Positions 15,599-24,427 are shown, counted from the first letter of the stretch. The stretch is DNA of 50,636 nucleotides from an uncultured Lachnospiraceae bacterium (GCA_947571775.1 CANOZK010000015.1:1-50636); one strand, 5' to 3'. Numbers and translations: made by a program. The notes: generated by a model not told the origin, from the letters alone.

Positions 15599-17485
15599 TT
15601 AGTACTGGAAAATTGCCACTCCGTAGGGAGGCAAGTCATACTTTAGCGAAAACTTCCGGTCGTCGCATTCTTGCTTCTTAGCCTTATAAGTGATTGGTTC
15701 TTCCAAAAGGCCATCCTGGGTAAACACCAGCTTGTAGTCCTTTTTCTTCGGCACCCCTATCCGGTAGTCTTCACGATGCACTGGGGTAAAGCTGCACACG
15801 ATCAGAAAGTTGTTGCGCTTGGTAGGCGATTTTCTTATAAAACTAAAAACACTCCTCTCCCCGTCGTCTTTGCTGATCCACTCAAAGCCGTCCGGGTCAT
15901 GGTCTGTGGAGAAAAACGCCGGATAATGGCTGTACAGGTGGATCAACTGGTGTACATACTGCTGCAGATCCCGATGACTTTCTTCTCCTAGCAAAAACCA
16001 ATCCAACTCCCGTTCTTCGCTCCACTCCTGAAGCTGCCCAAAATCCTGCCCCATAAACAGCAGTTTTTTCCCCGGATGGGCAAACATAAATGCATATCCC
16101 GCTTTCAGGTTTTTGAATTTATCCTCCAGTTCTCCCGGCATCTTATTTACCATCGAGCATTTCAGATGCACCACTTCATCGTGGGAGAGCACCAGGATAT
16201 ATTTTTCACTGTACGCATAGACCATAGAAAAATTCATCTTATGGTGATTGTATTTCCGAAAATAGGGATCCAGTTTCATGTATTCCAGAAAATCATTCAT
16301 CCAGCCCATATTCCATTTCAGGCTGAAGCCAAGGCCGTCCTCTTCCACATCCCCAGTCACATGCGGCCAGGCCGTGGATTCCTCGGCGATCATAAGCGCA
16401 CCCTTGTTGCGCCCCAGCACGCAGGAATTGAGATGCTTAAAGAACTCAATCGCATCCAGGTTCTTATTGTCCCCATATTTGTTTGCCACCCACTGGCCGT
16501 CCTGCTTGCCGTAATCCAGATACAACATAGAAGCCACTGCATCCACCCGCAGGCCGTCCACATGATATTCTTCGATCCAATACAGCGCATTGGCGATCAG
16601 AAAATTCTTGACCTCGTTGCGGCCGTAGTTAAAAATCTTCGTCCCCCAGTCCGGGTGTTCTCCCTGCCGGGGATCCGCATGTTCATAACAGGCCGTGCCG
16701 TCAAACTCCACCAGCCCATGGGCGTCCTTTGGAAAATGGGCCGGAACCCAGTCCAAAATAACGCCGATTTTGTTCTTGTGGAGATAATTGATCAGATATT
16801 TAAAATCCAGAGGAGTTCCATAACGTGAAGTAGGCGCATAGTACCCGGTCACCTGATATCCCCAGGATCCGTCAAACGGATGCTCCGCGATCCCCATCAG
16901 TTCCACATGGGTATAACCCATGTCCTTCACATAGTCCACAAGGGCATGGGCAAACTCTTTATAATTGTAAAAGCCCTCTTCTCGCTCTGGGCTGCTCGGA
17001 TGCTTTTTCCAAGAGCCGGGATGTACCTCGTAAATCACCATCGGGTCTTTTTCCACATCAAAGTTCTCTCGTTTCTTCAGCCAGATTCCGTCGCCCCAGT
17101 GAAAATTGCTGATATCCGCAATCCGGGAGGCGTTCCCCGGCCTTAACTCCGCGGCGTTTGCAAAAGGATCCGCCTTGTAAAGCTGCTCCCCATGCGCCCC
17201 GACAATAAAAAATTTATAAAGCTGTCCTTCGCAGGCGCCTGGAACAAACGCTTCAAACACGCCGATGCTGCCTGCTTTTTTCATAGGATTGGCCGCAGTA
17301 TCCCACTGGTTGAATTCCCCGACTACATACACTTCCCTGGCATTGGGCGCCCAGACGGCAAAGTACACGCCGTCCCGCTTCCCTACCGTTGTGGGATGTG
17401 CCCCCAGTTTCTTGTAAATATCATAATGCGTCCCCTGACCGAATAGATATTGATCCAAGTCCGAAAATTTTAATTTCTTTCCCAT
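15599..17485 (-). CDS. glgB: 1,4-alpha-glucan branching enzyme
   Basis: A GH13 transglycosylase that makes alpha-1,6 branches in glycogen. The 628-residue protein has an N-terminal CBM48 domain (YFAVWAPNAREVYVVGEFNQW), a catalytic barrel with ILDWVPAHFPKD, GLRVDAVASMLYLDY (nucleophile Asp), IAEESTAWP (acid Glu) and LSHDEVVH (transition-state Asp), and a C-terminal beta domain. ELMGIAEHPFDGSWGYQ is typical of GlgB. AGGAG precedes the ATG. It follows another GH13 gene by 17 nt. No glgC, glgA or glgP is in the window, so the rest of the pathway must lie elsewhere. Confidence 0.96.
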   Translation of the reverse strand: MGKKLKFSDLDQYLFGQGTHYDIYKKLGAHPTTVGKRDGVYFAVWAPNAREVYVVGEFNQWDTAANPMKKAGSIGVFEAFVPGACEGQLYKFFIVGAHGEQLYKADPFANAAELRPGNASRIADISNFHWGDGIWLKKRENFDVEKDPMVIYEVHPGSWKKHPSSPEREEGFYNYKEFAHALVDYVKDMGYTHVELMGIAEHPFDGSWGYQVTGYYAPTSRYGTPLDFKYLINYLHKNKIGVILDWVPAHFPKDAHGLVEFDGTACYEHADPRQGEHPDWGTKIFNYGRNEVKNFLIANALYWIEEYHVDGLRVDAVASMLYLDYGKQDGQWVANKYGDNKNLDAIEFFKHLNSCVLGRNKGALMIAEESTAWPHVTGDVEEDGLGFSLKWNMGWMNDFLEYMKLDPYFRKYNHHKMNFSMVYAYSEKYILVLSHDEVVHLKCSMVNKMPGELEDKFKNLKAGYAFMFAHPGKKLLFMGQDFGQLQEWSEERELDWFLLGEESHRDLQQYVHQLIHLYSHYPAFFSTDHDPDGFEWISKDDGERSVFSFIRKSPTKRNNFLIVCSFTPVHREDYRIGVPKKKDYKLVFTQDGLLEEPITYKAKKQECDDRKFSLKYDLPPYGVAIFQY

Positions 17486-17502
17486 GTGTTTCTCTCCTGT
17501 TT

Positions 17503-18870
17503 TTAAATCCCGCCAACCGTCTCATATAAAAATATACGGCTGCCGCAGGGCTCCAAACGCAGCTCAAGCTGTCCGTCCCCACATGCGATTTCCTCTTCAC
17601 TGACCAGATCTCGGCAGGAACCGCCGCCCATCGGGAGCGGAATCCGAACCACGACCTCTTGTTCATCGTTGTTCACGGCCACCAGCACACAGCTTTCTCC
17701 CAGAATCCTGGCAAACGCGTACTGACGGTTTGTCAGAAACAGTTCCCGGTAAACGCCATACGCCAGCTCTGGACGGCTGGTATGTATCCGGGCCAGCGCG
17801 CGCACCCACTGCGTAAGCTTTTCCTGCTGGACTTGCTGCGATATTGAGCCGATCTCCACCGCCGGACGCAGGAAATCGTCATTGGGTCCCTCTTTTCTGC
17901 CCTCGATCCCCCACTCGCTTCCATAATAAATAGAGGGAATGCCAGGCAGCGTAAACAGCAGCGTAAATACTGGATAAATGTGCTCCTTATTCACAAGCTT
18001 GCTGGCTATCCTGTCCACATCGTGATTATCTACGAAAGAATATAAGAACGTGCCCCGGTATATCCCGCCGTTCTGGTCAAACTGCCGGCGGATGCTGTGG
18101 GCAATCTCAAAGTAATTATGGTCATTATGCCCGGAATACAGACCTTTATGCAGCTCGTAATTGGTCACGCTGTGCAGCAGATGATCCGCAATATACCGGC
18201 TGTAATCCCCATGGATAACTTCTCCCATCAGCCAAAAATCCGCCTTCTTCTCCTGGGTAAATCGGCGCATTGCTTCCATAAATCCAAAATCCAGACAGTC
18301 CGCGCAGTCCAGCCGAATGCCGTCGATATCGAACTCTTCGATCCAAAAGCCAATCACATCCAGCAGATACTGCCGCACTTGTTCATTCTGAAGATTCAAA
18401 TTGACCAGCTCATAGCAGCCGCGCCACGCCTCATACCAAAAGCCGTCGTTATAATTCGTATTTCCTCCGAAATTAAGCCCTTTATACCAGCAGCAATAGG
18501 GGGACTGCTCCCGTTTTTCCAAGATATCCTGGAACGCAAAAAACTCTCTGCCTGTGTGGTTGAATACGCCGTCCACCACCACCTTGATATTTTGTTCATG
18601 GGCTTTCTCTACAAATCTTTTGAAATCGCCGTTATCCCCCAGCCTGCGATCCACCTGCTTATAATCCTTGGTATCGTATCCATGGCTGGAAGCCTCAAAC
18701 AGCGGGCCGATATAGATCGCTGTACACCCCAGCCAGGAAATATGCGAAATCCACTGCTCCAGTTCTTCAAATCGGTGTACAATTTCTGTCTGCTCATTCT
18801 GCCGGGGAGCACCGGACATCCCGATGGGATACATATGGTAAAACACCGCTTCCTCAAACCATTTTCCCAC
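17503..18870 (-). CDS. GH13 alpha-amylase family glycosidase
   Basis: A 455-residue enzyme without a signal peptide, so probably cytosolic and acting on maltodextrins or glycogen fragments. The GH13 regions are VVVDGVFNHTG (I), GIRLDCADCLDF with the nucleophile Asp (II), LMGEVIHGDY with the acid Glu (III), and FVDNHDVDRIAS (IV). A short C-terminal beta domain follows. The start is GTG with GGAGG 9 nt upstream. The pairing with glgB suggests a role in alpha-glucan metabolism. The exact specificity (amylase, neopullulanase or cyclomaltodextrinase) cannot be told. Confidence 0.88.
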   Translation of the reverse strand: MGKWFEEAVFYHMYPIGMSGAPRQNEQTEIVHRFEELEQWISHISWLGCTAIYIGPLFEASSHGYDTKDYKQVDRRLGDNGDFKRFVEKAHEQNIKVVVDGVFNHTGREFFAFQDILEKREQSPYCCWYKGLNFGGNTNYNDGFWYEAWRGCYELVNLNLQNEQVRQYLLDVIGFWIEEFDIDGIRLDCADCLDFGFMEAMRRFTQEKKADFWLMGEVIHGDYSRYIADHLLHSVTNYELHKGLYSGHNDHNYFEIAHSIRRQFDQNGGIYRGTFLYSFVDNHDVDRIASKLVNKEHIYPVFTLLFTLPGIPSIYYGSEWGIEGRKEGPNDDFLRPAVEIGSISQQVQQEKLTQWVRALARIHTSRPELAYGVYRELFLTNRQYAFARILGESCVLVAVNNDEQEVVVRIPLPMGGGSCRDLVSEEEIACGDGQLELRLEPCGSRIFLYETVGGI

Positions 18871-18923
18871 TTCTACATTCCTCCGCGTCTTTGTTCATTC
18901 CTTTGCCCCGTTTCAAAAAGCCC

Positions 18924-19334
18924 TTATTCATGAAACAAAACTTCTTCCACCAGAGCCGCCGCATCCTGAATACAGCCTGGGCAGGAGCGCAGGGCTTTTC
19001 CCGTATCCACACCTTTTAAATCCTTGCAGATCACAGACTGATTCTTTTCCAAAAATTGATTCAAAATCGCGCCGGACAATTTTGCCGTATCCTTGTTGCT
19101 GTCGGGAACTTGCAGGTTTCCGGTGCTGTTCTTCATTCCTGCCAGAACACAGGCAGCGGAAACGGCCCCGCAGGTTCCCTCCATATTCCCCATACCGGCT
19201 CCCAGAGCTTCGGTCATCTGGAACATGGTTTTCTCGTCCACGCCTACCAGATCGCAGTATGTACAAGCAACCGACTGTGCACAGTTATATCCGTGTTTTC
19301 TTTTTTCCAACGTTTTTTCCACTCTTGTATCCAT
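18924..19334 (-). CDS. C_GCAxxG_C_C family redox-type protein
   Basis: A 136-residue cysteine-rich protein of the C_GCAxxG_C_C family: GYNCAQSV at the N terminus, MGNMEGTCGAVSAACVLAG in the middle and a C-terminal CPGCIQDAAALVEE. The conserved cysteines may bind a metal or Fe-S centre; members occur widely in anaerobes and the function is not established. AGAGG precedes the ATG. It is 53 nt upstream of the GH13 gene on the same strand, with no clear functional link. Confidence 0.85.
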   Translation of the reverse strand: MDTRVEKTLEKRKHGYNCAQSVACTYCDLVGVDEKTMFQMTEALGAGMGNMEGTCGAVSAACVLAGMKNSTGNLQVPDSNKDTAKLSGAILNQFLEKNQSVICKDLKGVDTGKALRSCPGCIQDAAALVEEVLFHE

Positions 19335-19419
19335 ATGCTTACCTCTTATTCTTTAATTGTAAATCCATTGACTTATCTAGTTTATATTTTAAGCCAAATA
19401 CCACAATACTGCAAGCTTT

Positions 19420-20982
19420 TTATTCCTCTTCCACTTTTTTCACCAGCAGCAGCGGGCGGTAAGGAGGCACCTCCTGCTCTTCTAAATCGTTGAGCTGACA
19501 GATGTCCTCTACCGTGGTATAAAAAGCCTTGGCAATATCCCACAAAGTATCTTCCGGCTGCACCATGTACACGGTAATACCCGGCATGTTCTGAATTTTC
19601 TCCATATCCAGCGGACGTTCCTCAATCTCCCGGATGATAAATTCTTGCTGCCGGTTTAAGACCAGAGCATTTAAGTTGAGGACAATCTTTACCTCGATCT
19701 CGTTGCTGTCCACCATCGTGGTGGATAACTGCTCCAGATCTGTATGCAGATGGTAAATACAGTTTTCGTCGATGCCCACCGCCTCAATGGTATGCGAAAA
19801 CGGAATCAGCGCTTCCATAGAATAAAACGGCATGGAATCGTCGCTGACAATATACAGGACTTTGACCGATACCACACCTTCCACAAGGACCCCGTTTTCC
19901 ACAATCTGGGTCTTATCTGCCTTCACCGTCCCCTGGCTGTGGCAGATCTGAAGGATTTTTCCCTGAATTTCCCGTATCTGAAGCCGTTCCCCGATGCGGC
20001 ATTTGGAAAAGTTTTTGACCAGAAGGCTGTCAAGGGGTTCAAGCCCTCCCTTGGTCACACATTCTTTGAGCGGCGTATACACATCCATCAAAAGGGAGTG
20101 TTCCTCCTCACAGTAAATCTGGATATCCAGTTCCAGAACCGCATCCACCTGAATAATCCGCTCCTCCCCGTCGGAATCGGGCTGCACATCCAGGCGCTGA
20201 TGAATCATGCTGACCTCCACATTGGGAATCATCTCCATGCGGCAGCCCTGACATTCCACTTCCTGGTAAAACGGGATGGAATGTTCCAGCCATTGCAGCG
20301 GCTCGCCCTCGTCGTCCCCCCGGTAAAGCAGAAATACAAACAGCTCGCCTTTTACTAAAATGCGATCTTCCTCCGGCCGGATATCCATGCCCCGGACTTC
20401 CACCGTATTCCAGAGCACTTGCGCAATATTGGGTTTGTTGGAGGCCAGCGCCACCTCCTCTTTCATCCGTACCGTATCCTTTTTATGTATACACAGCCCC
20501 AGAACTTTCACAGTCTTCTTTTTCATCGAAATCTCTTCTGGGCGCAGTCCGGTGGGCAGTGCCAGCTCCACCAATTCATCCACCACTGCAAAAAAAGACA
20601 GGATGGATTTTATGTTTAATTTCCTGGAGTTGATAACATGCAGGCTCAAGTCCTCAATATCCCATTTCAGACACATTTTATCCCCGCTCTCGATGCCCTC
20701 CAGATTCAGCGTTTCCTCAATGGGCAGGTCGGCCGTCAGGCTGCAGATTCGCCCTTCCTCCTGCTCCTCCACATACAAAAGCTCTACCACCAGCTTCGCC
20801 TTTACATATGCCTGATTATCATTTAAATTAACCTCATCCACCTGCACGGTCCCTTTGTGCTGGATCATCCTCCCAATATCCGGTTTGGCGTCCGGCACAT
20901 TGTAATCTTCATCAAATGTAATCTGATTAGTTGCATTGCTTTTCACACGCAGCATCTGCACATTTTCTTTTACAATTTCCAC
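19420..20982 (-). CDS. DUF3794 (SPOCS) and LysM protein, likely spore-envelope associated
   Basis: A protein of about 520 residues with repeated DUF3794-type beta domains, seen as recurring blocks that begin like VQVDEVNLNDNQAYVKAKLV or VLVEGVVSVKVLYIVSDDS. It ends in a LysM domain (ITVYMVQPEDTLWDIAKAFY to the end), which binds peptidoglycan. DUF3794/SPOCS proteins are associated with spore coat or cortex in clostridia. An ATG at 21012 would overlap the previous gene, whereas AAAAGGAG sits 7 nt before GTG at 20982, so I take GTG. It follows a lipoprotein gene on the same strand. Confidence 0.82.
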   Translation of the reverse strand: MEIVKENVQMLRVKSNATNQITFDEDYNVPDAKPDIGRMIQHKGTVQVDEVNLNDNQAYVKAKLVVELLYVEEQEEGRICSLTADLPIEETLNLEGIESGDKMCLKWDIEDLSLHVINSRKLNIKSILSFFAVVDELVELALPTGLRPEEISMKKKTVKVLGLCIHKKDTVRMKEEVALASNKPNIAQVLWNTVEVRGMDIRPEEDRILVKGELFVFLLYRGDDEGEPLQWLEHSIPFYQEVECQGCRMEMIPNVEVSMIHQRLDVQPDSDGEERIIQVDAVLELDIQIYCEEEHSLLMDVYTPLKECVTKGGLEPLDSLLVKNFSKCRIGERLQIREIQGKILQICHSQGTVKADKTQIVENGVLVEGVVSVKVLYIVSDDSMPFYSMEALIPFSHTIEAVGIDENCIYHLHTDLEQLSTTMVDSNEIEVKIVLNLNALVLNRQQEFIIREIEERPLDMEKIQNMPGITVYMVQPEDTLWDIAKAFYTTVEDICQLNDLEEQEVPPYRPLLLVKKVEEE

Positions 20983-21001
20983 TCGTCTACTCCTTTTCCT
21001 A

Positions 21002-21418
21002 TCAACCTTCAAACTGCACGGGAGCCTCCCGGTATTCCAGCTTCACAACGATATACGGATAAGAGGGTTCCAGGGACGGCTCCTCTTCCTTATCCGGCCC
21101 TGTCAGAGACGTCCGAAACAAAATGGATTCCGCGAACATGGACACTTCCTCCACCTGGATGCTGTAACCCCCTGTTTTTTGGCGGCCATATCCCCTCAGC
21201 AGATAGAGATACTCCCCGTCCTGATACGTGATCTGGAATTCCTCTTGTTTTTTGCTCTCAATTAGACTGCCGATGGCCGGCGGAATATCCTCCTGTTTTA
21301 CCACCGTGTATTCCAGGGGCTGCTTTTCTTCGGATTTCATATTGACCACCTTGCATCCGCATAACAGAAGGCACATAAGAAGCCCCGGCAGAAACAGGGT
21401 AATGGCAGTTTTCTTCAT
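21002..21418 (-). CDS. PrcB-like small lipoprotein
   Basis: A protein of about 138 residues with a lipoprotein leader ending CLLLCGC. The body (YTVVKQEDIPPAIGSLIESK, then DGEYLYLLRGYGRQKTGGYSIQVEEV) matches the pattern of the PrcB C-terminal domain seen in small clostridial lipoproteins. The ATG at 21418 overlaps the stop of a 70-codon upstream frame as ATGA; an ATG at 21430 is the alternative. The ribosome site is weak for both. It is cotranscribed with the DUF3794/LysM gene, so an envelope or sporulation role is plausible. Confidence 0.75.
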   Translation of the reverse strand: MKKTAITLFLPGLLMCLLLCGCKVVNMKSEEKQPLEYTVVKQEDIPPAIGSLIESKKQEEFQITYQDGEYLYLLRGYGRQKTGGYSIQVEEVSMFAESILFRTSLTGPDKEEEPSLEPSYPYIVVKLEYREAPVQFEG

Positions 21419-21627
21419 GGCAATACCCATATCTTGTTCTTATAAGTATTGTATGAGAGACGGAAAAGATTTAGTATCTTGCGATTCATTTTTCCAAATA
21501 AAAAAAGTATCTTGAAAAGCAAATCTATATATGCTATACTAGCAGTATAAAAGCAGTTATTGCTATGTTCATATTGACACAGCAAAATCCCAGGAGGTGG
21601 TGTCTCCTGGGATTTCTTTGCATTCAT
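21415..21627 (-). CDS. Candidate 70-residue membrane peptide opposite a small RNA
   Basis: A 70-codon frame with a good AAAGGGGG site about 8 nt before its ATG, preceded by an extended -10 promoter at 21675-21683. The peptide starts MNAKKSQETPPPG, has a hydrophobic stretch (YTASIAYIDLLFKILFLF) and a basic tail. Its stop overlaps the start of the PrcB-like gene as ATGA. Codons 5-15 form a strong hairpin, and a promoter on the other strand reads into it. It could be a toxin-like peptide, an upstream leader of the lipoprotein gene, or chance. I do not recognise the family. Confidence 0.35.
   Translation of the reverse strand: MNAKKSQETPPPGILLCQYEHSNNCFYTASIAYIDLLFKILFLFGKMNRKILNLFRLSYNTYKNKIWVLP
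21512..21540 (+). promoter_or_regulatory. Plus-strand promoter inside the 70-codon frame
   Basis: TTGAAA (21512-21517), a 17-nt spacer and TATACT (21535-21540). The expected start is near 21547. No plus-strand gene starts directly after it; the transcript meets a hairpin at 21585-21615. Confidence 0.6.
21547..21620 (+). ncRNA. Candidate small antisense RNA of about 70 nt
   Basis: It runs from the promoter at 21512-21540 to a 12-bp perfect hairpin (arms 21585-21596 and 21604-21615, 7-nt loop) followed by the weak T run ATTTCTTT. It is fully complementary to the first part of the 70-codon frame on the minus strand. This is the layout of type I antitoxin RNAs. No expression evidence is available here. 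Confidence 0.4.
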
Positions 21628-21674
21628 ATCAACACCCCCTTTTCCGTTGCCGGAATAGGTATGACAACATCAGA

Positions 21675-21683
21675 ATTATACCA
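21675..21683 (-). promoter_or_regulatory. Extended -10 promoter for the 70-codon frame
   Basis: On the minus strand TGGTATAAT, an extended -10 element with a consensus hexamer at 21675-21680. No good -35 is seen. The expected start is near 21668, about 40 nt before the ATG at 21627. Confidence 0.5.
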
Positions 21684-21768
21684 CATATTTCGACACAACT
21701 CTACTTCATTTGCAAAAGAGAAATAGCATTTTTATTTTCTGTTTGTCAAATTCTCTCCAATCTTAGGA

Positions 21769-21797
21769 TTGCATCCCCTTTCATTTTTACGTATAAT
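21769..21797 (+). promoter_or_regulatory. Promoter of plsC
   Basis: TTGCAT (21769-21774), a 17-nt spacer and TATAAT (21792-21797). The predicted start, about 21804, coincides with the first base of the inverted repeat that follows. Confidence 0.7.
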
Positions 21798-21803
21798 AAA
21801 TTT

Positions 21804-21859
21804 AGAGCGTGTTTGAAAACTGCTTTCTGTAAGTTAAAATGCGTTTTCAAATACGCTCT
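21804..21859 (+). repeat. Long inverted repeat at the 5' end of the plsC mRNA
   Basis: Arms of 17 nt at 21804-21820 (starting AGAGCGTGTTTG) and 21843-21859 (ending ATACGCTCT) match at 16 of 17 positions, around a 22-nt loop. Six A residues follow rather than T, so it is not a terminator in this direction. It would sit at the extreme 5' end of the transcript, and could stabilise it or be a small mobile palindrome. Confidence 0.6.
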
Positions 21860-21884
21860 AAAAAACGATAAGAAGGTGACACAT

Positions 21885-22637
21885 ATGATACGATTTTTAT
21901 TAACCTGTGTAGTAGTCATAGGATTCCTGGTTCTGTCTATCCCCATTCTAATCGCAGAATGGATCATCGGAAAATTCTCTCCCAAGCTTCGGGACACCAG
22001 CTCTCTCAAAATTGTATTGGCGGTTTTCCGGCTGTGCATCCGCATCACCGGCTCCACAGTGACCGTTATCGGCGAGGAACGTGTGCCCAAGGATACCGCG
22101 GTGTTATACATAGCCAACCACCGCAGCTTCTACGATATCCTGCTTACGTATGTGCGGGTTCCCCGATGCACTGGCTATATTGCCAAATATGAGATGAAAC
22201 ATATCCCTCTGCTTCACGCCTGGATGTGCAGGCTCCACTGTCTCTTTCTCAACCGCGAGGACATCCGGCAGGGAATGAAAACCATCCTGGCCGCCGCTGA
22301 GAGTATCCAAAACGGAGTATCCATCTGTATTTTCCCGGAAGGAACCCGTCCGAAAGATGTGCCGGATCTGGAAATGCTCCCCTTCCACAAAGGAAGCTTT
22401 AAGATTGCCACAAAGAGCAACTGTCCCATTGTGCCCATTGCACTGTGCAACACCTCCAAAATCTTTGAAGACCATTTGCCGCTGATTAAGCCGGCTCATG
22501 TAATCTTGGAATATGGAAAACCGATTTATCCAGATGAACTGGACAAAGAAGAGAAAAAAAATCTGGATCAGTATACCCAGAATATTATTCGCGAAATGTT
22601 GAAGAAAAACCAGCAGAAAATAAGTAAATCAGCATAA
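21885..22637 (+). CDS. plsC: 1-acyl-sn-glycerol-3-phosphate acyltransferase
   Basis: A membrane-associated acyltransferase of about 250 residues that makes phosphatidic acid from lysophosphatidate. One N-terminal membrane segment (MIRFLLTCVVVIGFLVLSIP), then the catalytic NHRSFYD (HX4D), a substrate site FPEGTRPKD, and the conserved PIVPIAL. An open frame runs upstream, but AAGAAGGTG before the ATG at 21885, and a promoter at 21769-21797 inside the longer frame, fix the start. It is monocistronic on the plus strand and ends at a bidirectional terminator. Confidence 0.92.
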   Translation: MIRFLLTCVVVIGFLVLSIPILIAEWIIGKFSPKLRDTSSLKIVLAVFRLCIRITGSTVTVIGEERVPKDTAVLYIANHRSFYDILLTYVRVPRCTGYIAKYEMKHIPLLHAWMCRLHCLFLNREDIRQGMKTILAAAESIQNGVSICIFPEGTRPKDVPDLEMLPFHKGSFKIATKSNCPIVPIALCNTSKIFEDHLPLIKPAHVILEYGKPIYPDELDKEEKKNLDQYTQNIIREMLKKNQQKISKSA

Positions 22638-22707
22638 ACAAAAAAACAGGCAGCGTTCTGCGAAACTATAAGACAGAAAGCGATGACAAGTCCACAGGAC
22701 GAGAAAC

Positions 22708-22745
22708 GAATCCCCGAACCGTATTGCAGTACAGTTCGGGGATTC
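22708..22745. terminator. Bidirectional terminator between plsC and sipW
   Basis: GAATCCCCGAAC (22708-22719) and GTTCGGGGATTC (22734-22745) are perfect 12-nt arms with a 14-nt loop, placed between convergent genes. A GTAACAGTTCAG, similar to one end of the repeats at 6642 and 11578, follows at once. Confidence 0.7.
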
Positions 22746-22819
22746 TGTAACAGTTCAGCCTTTGATTTTTATTGAGTATAACACAAAAAGATACTTCTTT
22801 CCAGAAATGTCTTTTTTCT

Positions 22820-23356
22820 TTACCTCTTTTGCCCCCGGATTTTCCCGGCCAGCAAATTGAACATTACGCCGCACGCAGCAAAGCAGATCACATAGGCTTT
22901 GCCGATGTTACTGGTGTAAAGCGCCATAAGTCCGCCGAGCAGCGGATAATGGGCGGCCACCCGTCCCACTAGTTCCGCGTAGTCTACGGGCTGCATGTCC
23001 TCCTCGGCGTTGGCATCGCCTTTCGTGATGAATTTTCCTTCTACCACCCGATTTTCCACTACCCGGTGGGCGATGATAGAATCGCCGCCCTGAAAGGCGA
23101 TGATGTCTTTTGGCTGGATGCTTTCCGGTTCTGCGGATTCCACATAGATCACGCTTCTGACCGGAATTTCCGGCTCCATACTGCCGCTGACAATGTTGTA
23201 AATACTGTATCCCATAAAGCGCGGCGCGGTGATCGCCAGGCTGGCCGCGATCACGGCCAGCAGCATCAACGTCCCTATCAAATTGCACAGGAGCGGGACA
23301 ACTCTCCTCTTTTTTGTTTTGGAAGGCTGCCCGGACGGCAGCGGCCTGTCACCCAA
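22820..23356 (-). CDS. sipW: SipW-type signal peptidase I
   Basis: A 178-residue membrane signal peptidase of the SipW/ER type, which uses a Ser-His rather than a Ser-Lys pair. The catalytic serine is in IVSGSMEPEI, and the histidine in IIAHRVVE; GKFITKGDANAEEDMQPV is the typical third region. There is an N-terminal and a C-terminal membrane segment. SipW enzymes process a special class of signal peptides (TasA/CalY type), and two such substrates are encoded 2-4 kb upstream in the same unit. The start overlaps the stop of the previous gene by 8 nt, indicating coupling. It is the last gene of the surface locus. Confidence 0.9.
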   Translation of the reverse strand: MGDRPLPSGQPSKTKKRRVVPLLCNLIGTLMLLAVIAASLAITAPRFMGYSIYNIVSGSMEPEIPVRSVIYVESAEPESIQPKDIIAFQGGDSIIAHRVVENRVVEGKFITKGDANAEEDMQPVDYAELVGRVAAHYPLLGGLMALYTSNIGKAYVICFAACGVMFNLLAGKIRGQKR

Positions 23357-24422
23357 TTTCTTTCTGCTTTTTCCGATTGCGGATCAGCAGGAACCATGCG
23401 GCAACGCCTACGGCCAACAAAACTGCGGAGCAAATGCCTATTTTCGCAGCCAGCGGGAAATCCCCGATTCTTTCTGCAAAATCATCGTTCAGCCCGAAGA
23501 GACCCGAACCGTCGTCATTCAGGTTGGCCAACGGCACCTCTTCGTCGCCGATTTGCTGCAATTCTTCCGGTTCGTCGTTTTCAGCGGCGGCTTCGCCCTC
23601 TGGGGCCTCTGCGTCTGCATTGGCCTCCTCGTCTTCTCCTCCACCTTCTGCGTCTGGAGCTTCCTCACCAGTTTCAGCACCTTCCGCGCCTTCTACTGCG
23701 GTTCCGGCTGTGCCCGGAGCGGGGATGGCAGTCGCCGGGGCTGCGCCTTGAACGGCCGGGGTTCCGGCAGGTGCAGTTGTAGGCGCGGTTGTCGGTTGTG
23801 TCGCCGGGCCTGTGGCGGGCGCTGTCGTAGGATTGCCCTCTGGTTCACCGCCGCCGGGAGTGCCGGTGTCTATACGTCTGTAAACAAAGTTAAATACATT
23901 GTCTGCTGCATTTCTTTGCAGAACCCCCGTCAGGTTGTATGCCTGGGGCTGATAGCCCTCGATATACAGATAGGCAATGACCGGAGCATCCCCCACGTTT
24001 CCATAATAAGTCTCGCTGGGAGCCAATGTATTGCCGTCCTGGTCTACGTAATTGATGGTATAAGATACCGCATCCGTCAAAAGGCCGTACACCACGACAT
24101 AATCCATATCGCAACTGACCGAGAAAGACGATCTGCTGTTCGCCGTGTTGTTATCTTTTCCGCTCTCCCGGATGCCTTTGATATAATACTTGCTGTCGTC
24201 GTTTAAGGTTACGGTTCTCTGGTTAAAGGTCACCCGATCGCCGTCTTGAAGATTCTGGTGAACCACCATCTCTTCCCCGTTGATCGTTCCCTGTGCGCCG
24301 GAGAAAAACCGCACCGTATAAGTATAAGCAGATACCTGTTCCGCCGCCATCACTGGAGTAAACTGCAAAGCCAGCAGGCTCAGGAAGAGCAGGAAACCGA
24401 ATAATTTTCTGAGTCGTTTCAT
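23349..24422 (-). CDS. Surface protein with MucBP-like domain and Pro/Thr-rich stalk
   Basis: A protein of about 357 residues with a signal peptide ending PVMAAE. A beta-rich head (YTYTVRFFSGAQGTINGEE, then a MucBP-like block SYTINYVDQDGNTLAPSETY ending FVYRRID) is followed by a long Pro/Thr/Ala/Glu-rich stalk (about 200-300). A C-terminal membrane segment (IGICSAVLLAVGVAAWFLLI) with basic RNRKKQK closes it. There is no LPxTG-like motif before this segment, so it is probably membrane-anchored. The start at 24422 has GGAGG upstream, 5 nt after the previous stop. The role within the fibre system is unknown; anchoring subunit is one guess. Confidence 0.7.
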   Translation of the reverse strand: MKRLRKLFGFLLFLSLLALQFTPVMAAEQVSAYTYTVRFFSGAQGTINGEEMVVHQNLQDGDRVTFNQRTVTLNDDSKYYIKGIRESGKDNNTANSRSSFSVSCDMDYVVVYGLLTDAVSYTINYVDQDGNTLAPSETYYGNVGDAPVIAYLYIEGYQPQAYNLTGVLQRNAADNVFNFVYRRIDTGTPGGGEPEGNPTTAPATGPATQPTTAPTTAPAGTPAVQGAAPATAIPAPGTAGTAVEGAEGAETGEEAPDAEGGGEDEEANADAEAPEGEAAAENDEPEELQQIGDEEVPLANLNDDGSGLFGLNDDFAERIGDFPLAAKIGICSAVLLAVGVAAWFLLIRNRKKQKEIG

Positions 24423-24427
24423 AATTC

